A DNA stretch of 16,728 bases from Bacillota bacterium (lineage in GTDB: Bacteria > Bacillota > UBA4882 > JAAYXC01): positions 1 through 16,728 of the forward strand of contig JAAYXC010000382.1 in assembly GCA_012516115.1 (NCBI GenBank), written 5' to 3'. The position numbers and the translations under genes were made by a program. Shown piece after piece: positions 13,267 to 16,728 of this stretch (position 1 is the stretch's first letter; each line of letters starts with the position of its first letter). Below the pieces are notes generated by a model. The model had not been told where the DNA came from and did no database searches. It worked only from the letters and a program-made list of their open reading frames with translations.

Positions 13267-14040
13267 GGTAATATAACGTCGCATGTGTTTGAGGGCGGTT
13301 TTCTCCAACCGGGAAACCTGGGCCTGGGAGACCCCGATCTCTTCCGCCACCTCCATCTGGGTCCGGCCTTCGAAGAAACGGAGACGCAAGATCATCCTCT
13401 CGCGCTCGGTCAGTTTGGCCATGGCCTCCCGAATGGAGATCTCTTCCAACCACTGAGAATCCAGGCTCTTCTCGTCGCCGATCTGATCCATGACGAAGAT
13501 GGGATCCCCACCATCGTGGTAGATCGGCTCAAAGAGGGAGATCGGCTCCTGGATGGCGTCCAGGGCAAAGACGACTTCCTCCCGGGGGAGGTTCAGCTCC
13601 TCGGCGATCTCGGCCACCGTTGGCTCTTTGCCATGACGGCCGATGAGGTTATCCCTGACCTGAAGGGCCTTATAGGCGATATCACGGAGGGAGCGGCTGA
13701 CCCGCAACGGGTTGTTATCCCGTAAGTACCGCCGGATCTCCCCGATGATCATGGGCACGGCATAGGTGGAAAACTTGACGTTCTGGGAAAGATCGAAATT
13801 ATCGATGGCCTTCATCAATCCGATACAGCCGACCTGGAAGAGGTCGTCCACGTATTCGCCACGGTTATTGAAACGCTGGATGACGCTTAGGACCAGACGG
13901 AGGTTGCCCTGGATCAATTCCTCCCGGGCCTTGGTATCACCAGCCTGCATTCGCCGGAGTAATTCGCGCATTTTGGCGTTGGAAAGGACGGGGAGTTTAG
14001 CCGTGTTGACCCCGCAAATCTCGACTTTATTCGGTGGCAT
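13258..14040 (-). CDS. sigG: RNA polymerase sigma-G, late forespore sigma factor
   Basis: Directs late forespore transcription after engulfment. The 260-residue protein matches the Bacillus protein closely and in length: N-terminal NKVEICGVNTAKLPVLSNAKM, region 2 QGNLRLVLSVIQRFNNRGEYVDDLFQVGCIGLMKAIDNFD and KFSTYAVPMIIGEIRRYLRD, region 3 with EEVVFALDAIQEPISLFEPIYHDGGDP, and region 4 TQMEVAEEIGVSQAQVSRLEK. I chose the ATG at 14040 because GGGGGA lies 8 nt upstream and the family starts here; the frame open to 14094 adds non-homologous residues. It follows sigE after a terminator and a candidate sigma-F/G promoter, as expected for a gene switched on later and in the other compartment. Confidence 0.97.
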   Translation of the reverse strand: MPPNKVEICGVNTAKLPVLSNAKMRELLRRMQAGDTKAREELIQGNLRLVLSVIQRFNNRGEYVDDLFQVGCIGLMKAIDNFDLSQNVKFSTYAVPMIIGEIRRYLRDNNPLRVSRSLRDIAYKALQVRDNLIGRHGKEPTVAEIAEELNLPREEVVFALDAIQEPISLFEPIYHDGGDPIFVMDQIGDEKSLDSQWLEEISIREAMAKLTERERMILRLRFFEGRTQMEVAEEIGVSQAQVSRLEKTALKHMRRYITAG

Positions 14041-14134
14041 CGCGTAGTTCCCCCAAAAAAGCGGGATTTTGTTGACAATACTGATTATTGCCACGTATCA
14101 GCTGATTTATACGGCGCGGGAAATCTCCCCTGCT

Positions 14135-14141
14135 TAGTATG
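14135..14141 (-). promoter_or_regulatory. candidate sigma-F/sigma-G -10 element before sigG
   Basis: The minus strand reads CATACTA, a perfect match to the forespore -10 pattern CATnnTA, placed between the sigE terminator and sigG. A matching -35 (GCATA-like) is not evident; the expected position falls within the terminator hairpin. Confidence 0.4.
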
Positions 14142-14144
14142 GAC

Positions 14145-14167
14145 AAAAAAGCCGCCTTTCAGGCGGC
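14145..14167 (-). terminator. rho-independent terminator after sigE
   Basis: GCCGCC (14151-14156) and GGCGGC (14162-14167) form a 6-bp GC stem with a 5-nt loop. The minus strand continues with six T (14145-14150). It begins a few bases after the sigE stop and separates spoIIGA-sigE from sigG. Confidence 0.92.
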
Positions 14168-14173
14168 CTGAGG

Positions 14174-14926
14174 CTATTCCATCTCCCGCATCTGGTGGCG
14201 AAGTTTTTTGATGATCCTTTTTTCCAGCCGGGAGATATAAGACTGGGAAATCCCGAGAAAATCGGCCACTTCTTTCTGGGTCTGCTCCACCCCGTCCCGC
14301 AGACCATAACGGAGCTCCACGATGCACTTCTCCCGGCCGGAAAGGTGGGAGAGGGCGGCGCCGAGCAGGGATCGTTCCACCTCTTCCTCCACCGAGCGGT
14401 AAGTCACATCGCTCTCCGTGCCGAGCACGTCCGAGAGAAGGAGTTCGTTGCCGTCCCAGTCCACGTTGAGGGGTTCCTCGAAGGAGATCTCGGCCCTGGT
14501 CCGGCTGTTACGCCGCAGATACATCAGGATCTCGTTCTCGATACAACGCGAAGCATAAGTGGCGAGTTTGATGCGCTTGGCCGGATCGAAAGTATTGACC
14601 GCCTTGATCAACCCGATGGTACCGATGGAGACGAGGTCTTCGATCCCGACGCCGGTGTTCTCGAACTTGCGGGCGATATAGACCACCAGGCGGAGGTTGC
14701 GCTCGATCAGCACCCCTCTCACCGCCCGGTCGCCTTCCTGGAGACGAGCGAGCAGATAAGCTTCTTCTTCCCCGGTAAGCGGCGGCGGCAGGGTCTCGCT
14801 CCCCCCCAGATAGTAAACGCCGCGGACGGGGAAAAGTCTAAAGCGACGGAAAAGCTTTAGACAAAAAAGACAGAGCGACCAAGCCAATCGCCGGGACCAC
14901 GATAACACCCGTCTCACTCCTTTCAT
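14174..14926 (-). CDS. sigE: pro-sigma-E, early mother-cell sigma factor
   Basis: Made as an inactive precursor and activated by SpoIIGA cleavage after septation. The 250-residue sequence has a basic, amphipathic pro-region (MKGVRRVLSWSRRLAWSLCL onward) ending near VYYLGGSETLPPPL, where Bacillus pro-sigma-E is cut close to VYYIGGSEALPPPL. Region 2 (ERNLRLVVYIARKFENTGVGIEDLVSIGTIGLIKAVNTFDP, KLATYASRCIENEILMYLRR) and region 4 (KEVADFLGISQSYISRLEKRIIKKLR) are almost unchanged. The ATG overlaps the spoIIGA stop by 4 bp (ATGA), suggesting translational coupling of protease and substrate. A terminator follows. Confidence 0.97.
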   Translation of the reverse strand: MKGVRRVLSWSRRLAWSLCLFCLKLFRRFRLFPVRGVYYLGGSETLPPPLTGEEEAYLLARLQEGDRAVRGVLIERNLRLVVYIARKFENTGVGIEDLVSIGTIGLIKAVNTFDPAKRIKLATYASRCIENEILMYLRRNSRTRAEISFEEPLNVDWDGNELLLSDVLGTESDVTYRSVEEEVERSLLGAALSHLSGREKCIVELRYGLRDGVEQTQKEVADFLGISQSYISRLEKRIIKKLRHQMREME

Positions 14927-15837
14927 CCTTTGACCCCTTCACTCCATAACGTGGGAGGAACGAGGGCCCGACAACCTTCGGCCCCCAGGAGACCCACCCT
15001 TTCCAGACCCACCACCATCATGCGGTGGGTTACGGTGAGACGACGGCGGCGGAGCCTTATCTCGTCCACCCGCAATCCCGGCAGAAGACCATGCCGGCGT
15101 TCCACCGACCGGTAGGGTACCACCCGCAAGCGCGTTAACCAGGGGTCATCCGGCGGTAAGGCCGGGAACGGCTTCCCTTCGGCCCCCGCTTCCACGAAAG
15201 ACCGCGCGGCCGGGCTTAAGGCCCGCCGGATGAGACCGTAGTCCAGGACCACCACCGGCCGACGGGTAAATGGATCCAGCAGGTGGTTACCCGTATCGAA
15301 ATAGCCCTCCGTTTCCAGGGGCAAGTGCCCCACTTTGAGACGGCGGTTTACCCGGCATGCCCCGGCCAGAGCCGCCCGGTGAAGCACCCCCCAGCCGAGC
15401 TCGGCCGCGGCCAGACCCAAACCCATCTCCAGAAAGGTACAGAAGAAAGGGCTGAACGAACGACCGTGCGCCGCGGCGAAATAAAAGACCGCTCCGGCCA
15501 GACCCCAGGCCAGCAAGGCCAGGAAGAAAAACGCCCCGGCCAACCGGAGGAAGCTCTTCCGGTCGAAGGGGAAAAAACCCACCAAAAGCATTAAACCGGG
15601 TAAAAGGAGAAAATAGACGGGCCAGGTCCCGAGGCCGGGCCAACCGGGCAGGAAACCGTCCCTGGCCAGGCCGAGCCAGAGATTATAAATCCCCCCCACC
15701 CCGGCGCCGGCCAGAAGGCGCCAGAAACGGGTCCGATGTCCCACCACGGCCGCCGCGGCCCAAAGGAGCGTCCCGTCCATCAAAAGGTCGAGGCCGGCGT
15801 TGCGGAGATAGGGATCGAGGATGAGATCGGTGGCCAT
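14923..15837 (-). CDS. spoIIGA: sporulation sigma-E factor-processing peptidase SpoIIGA
   Basis: A membrane-embedded aspartic protease that cleaves pro-sigma-E in the mother cell on receiving the SpoIIR signal. The N-terminal half (about residues 15-160) holds roughly five hydrophobic segments, such as WPVYFLLLPGLMLLVGFF and FLRLAGAFFFLALLAWGLAGAVFYF. The C-terminal protease domain has the catalytic motif GYFDTGNHLLDP with Asp181, close to Asp183 of the Bacillus enzyme. Length is 304 residues against about 309. The ATG at 15837 has GGGAGGAGG 8 nt upstream. It overlaps sigE by 4 bp. Two Spo0A-box-like sites lie upstream. Confidence 0.94.
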   Translation of the reverse strand: MATDLILDPYLRNAGLDLLMDGTLLWAAAAVVGHRTRFWRLLAGAGVGGIYNLWLGLARDGFLPGWPGLGTWPVYFLLLPGLMLLVGFFPFDRKSFLRLAGAFFFLALLAWGLAGAVFYFAAAHGRSFSPFFCTFLEMGLGLAAAELGWGVLHRAALAGACRVNRRLKVGHLPLETEGYFDTGNHLLDPFTRRPVVVLDYGLIRRALSPAARSFVEAGAEGKPFPALPPDDPWLTRLRVVPYRSVERRHGLLPGLRVDEIRLRRRRLTVTHRMMVVGLERVGLLGAEGCRALVPPTLWSEGVKG

Positions 15838-15876
15838 CGACGTTCCCTCCTCCCGGCGAAACCTTCTTAATTGATG

Positions 15877-15885
15877 CTAGTCGAA
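15877..15885 (+). promoter_or_regulatory. possible Spo0A box upstream of spoIIGA
   Basis: CTAGTCGAA matches 7 of 9 positions of the Spo0A box TTTGTCGAA, including the GTCGAA core. It lies 40 bp before the spoIIGA ATG. In Bacillus the spoIIG operon is activated by Spo0A~P with sigma-A. A clear sigma-A promoter is not visible here. Confidence 0.35.
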
Positions 15886-15906
15886 AAGTGGCCGGTCTCC
15901 TTTTTT

Positions 15907-15932
15907 TCGTCCGTTTTCCCTCCGTCGGACGA
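15907..15932. repeat. 7-bp inverted repeat upstream of spoIIGA
   Basis: TCGTCCG (15907-15913) and CGGACGA (15926-15932) are separated by 12 bp. It lies between the two Spo0A-like sites. It could be a hairpin in the leader or a protein site; no T-run follows in either direction to make it a terminator. Confidence 0.3.
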
Positions 15933-15958
15933 TGCCGAAAAAAACCGCTTTTTCACGT

Positions 15959-15967
15959 CTCGTCGAA
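15959..15967 (+). promoter_or_regulatory. second possible Spo0A box upstream of spoIIGA
   Basis: CTCGTCGAA matches 7 of 9 positions of TTTGTCGAA with the GTCGAA core intact. It is on the same strand as the site at 15877 and 82 bp further from the gene, next to the ftsZ terminator. Confidence 0.3.
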
Positions 15968-16005
15968 AAACGCCGCAAGCGCCCGTAGGCGCTTGCCGAG
16001 TTTTT
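15966..16005 (-). terminator. rho-independent terminator after ftsZ
   Basis: GCAAGCGCC (15975-15983) and GGCGCTTGC (15988-15996) form a 9-bp perfect stem with a 4-nt loop, flanked by A5 and T5 tracts on both sides, so it could also stop transcription on the plus strand. It lies about 40 bp after the ftsZ stop and separates ftsZ from spoIIGA. Confidence 0.85.
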
Positions 16006-16033
16006 CCGGTCTTTAAATTATTTTTGGGCAAGA

Positions 16034-16728
16034 CTATTTCTTCCGGAGGAAAGTCGGGATCTCGAAGATATCGTCGTTAAAAGGCCGGATATCCAGAGGT
16101 TCGGCCTCGCTCTTTTTGACCGGACGGTTATCGAAACCGGTGGCGATCACCGTTACCCGCACTTCTTCCTGGAGGTTTTCGTCGATGACCGCGCCGAAGA
16201 TTATGTTCGCATCCGGTTCGGCCGCCTCGGTCACCACGGCCGCCGCGTCGTGGACTTCAAAGAGCCCGAGGTCCGGCCCGCCGGTGATGTTCAAGAGGAC
16301 CCCCGTCGCCCCCTCGATGGAGGTTTCCAAAAGCGGACTGCTGATGGCCGCCTTGGCCGCTTCCACCGCCCTGTTCTCCCCCCGGGCCACGCCGATACCC
16401 ATCAGGGCCGAACCGGCCTGGGTCATGATGGTCCGTACATCGGCGAAGTCCACGTTGATCAAGCCGGTCACGGTGATGAGGTCCGAGATCCCCTGCACCG
16501 CCTGGCGTAAAACGTCGTCGGCGATGCGAAAAGCCTCGATGACCGAGGTATTGCGGTCGACGATCTGGAGAAGGCGTTCGTTGGGAATGGTGATCAAGGT
16601 ATCCACCTGTTCCCGCAGGTTGGCCAGGCCCTGTTCGGCCTGGGCGGCCCGGATCTTGCCTTCGAAATGAAAAGGCTTGGTCCCCACCGCCACGGTAAGG
16701 GCTTCCAGTTCCCGGGCCAACTGGGCGA
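16034..16728 (-). CDS. ftsZ: cell division protein FtsZ (5' end outside window)
   Basis: The tubulin-like GTPase that forms the division ring, and the polar septum in sporulation. About 231 C-terminal residues are visible, reading from AQLARELEALTVAVGTKPFHFEG at the right edge. The T7 catalytic loop region NVDFADVRTIM, GSALMGIGVARGENRA and NITGGPDLGLFEVHDAA are typical. The C-terminal peptide EIPTFLRKK is the conserved tail that binds FtsA, SepF and other partners. The linker between the globular domain and this tail is short, about 20 residues. The codon at 16720 is TTG inside the gene, not a start; the frame stays open to the window edge. Position next to spoIIGA-sigE-sigG agrees with the usual Firmicutes order. 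Confidence 0.97.
   Translation of the reverse strand, partial: AQLARELEALTVAVGTKPFHFEGKIRAAQAEQGLANLREQVDTLITIPNERLLQIVDRNTSVIEAFRIADDVLRQAVQGISDLITVTGLINVDFADVRTIMTQAGSALMGIGVARGENRAVEAAKAAISSPLLETSIEGATGVLLNITGGPDLGLFEVHDAAAVVTEAAEPDANIIFGAVIDENLQEEVRVTVIATGFDNRPVKKSEAEPLDIRPFNDDIFEIPTFLRKK

Noticed and set aside
14060..14085. ATTGTCAAC on the minus strand before sigG as a Spo0A box
   Set aside because: Only 7 of 9 matches with a changed end, in a place where Spo0A control is not expected.
14041..14094. Longer start for sigG giving 18 extra residues
   Set aside because: The extra residues have no counterpart in sigma-G proteins, and the ATG at 14040 has a proper ribosome site and gives the standard 260 residues.
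1..16728. Mobile elements, tRNA or rRNA genes, CRISPR arrays, prophage genes
   Set aside because: None seen; all genes belong to ordinary chromosomal families in one orientation.

Overview
The window comes from a fairly GC-rich, anaerobic, endospore-forming member of the Firmicutes, probably a Moorella- or Peptococcaceae-like clostridium. Three things point there: the ftsZ-spoIIGA-sigE-sigG order, a spoIIR gene, and an operon for a multisubunit NAD-linked [FeFe]-hydrogenase. Every convincing gene lies on the minus strand, so biological order runs from high to low coordinates. The many long plus-strand frames are antisense shadows of GC-rich genes.

From right to left: (1) the 3' part of ftsZ (cut by the window edge) and its terminator; (2) a sporulation block of spoIIGA (protease), sigE (made as a pro-protein), sigG and spoIIR (the forespore signal that switches SpoIIGA on), so signal, receptor-protease, substrate and the next sigma factor sit side by side; (3) an RsuA/RluB-type pseudouridine synthase and an MreB/Mbl-type actin homologue, where the rluB frame runs about 227 bp into mreB and mreB appears to start at CTG; (4) a cytoplasmic GH13 alpha-glucan hydrolase; (5) proB and proA, the first two steps of proline synthesis; (6) a four-gene hydrogenase operon: a small thioredoxin-fold protein (HndB type), a NuoE-like subunit, a NuoF-like subunit and the [FeFe] catalytic subunit; (7) about 440 bp of non-coding DNA with several hairpins, then a B12-binding-domain radical SAM protein that runs off the left edge.

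The hydrogenase operon has a near-consensus sigma-A promoter (TTGACG-17-TATAAT), and a Rex-like operator between promoter and first gene suggests control by the NADH/NAD+ ratio. HydB stops just where the usual C-terminal two-cluster ferredoxin domain should begin, and HydA lacks a C-terminal [2Fe-2S] extension. The enzyme may therefore be a purely NADH-linked hydrogenase rather than a classical ferredoxin/NADH bifurcating one.

I found no mobile element, CRISPR array, tRNA or rRNA. The best candidates for something new are non-coding or architectural: structured leaders before rluB, the radical SAM gene and the hydrogenase operon, a promoter/mini-ORF/hairpin module before the glycosidase, and the rluB-mreB overlap with its CTG start. 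I did not find a wholly new multi-gene system.
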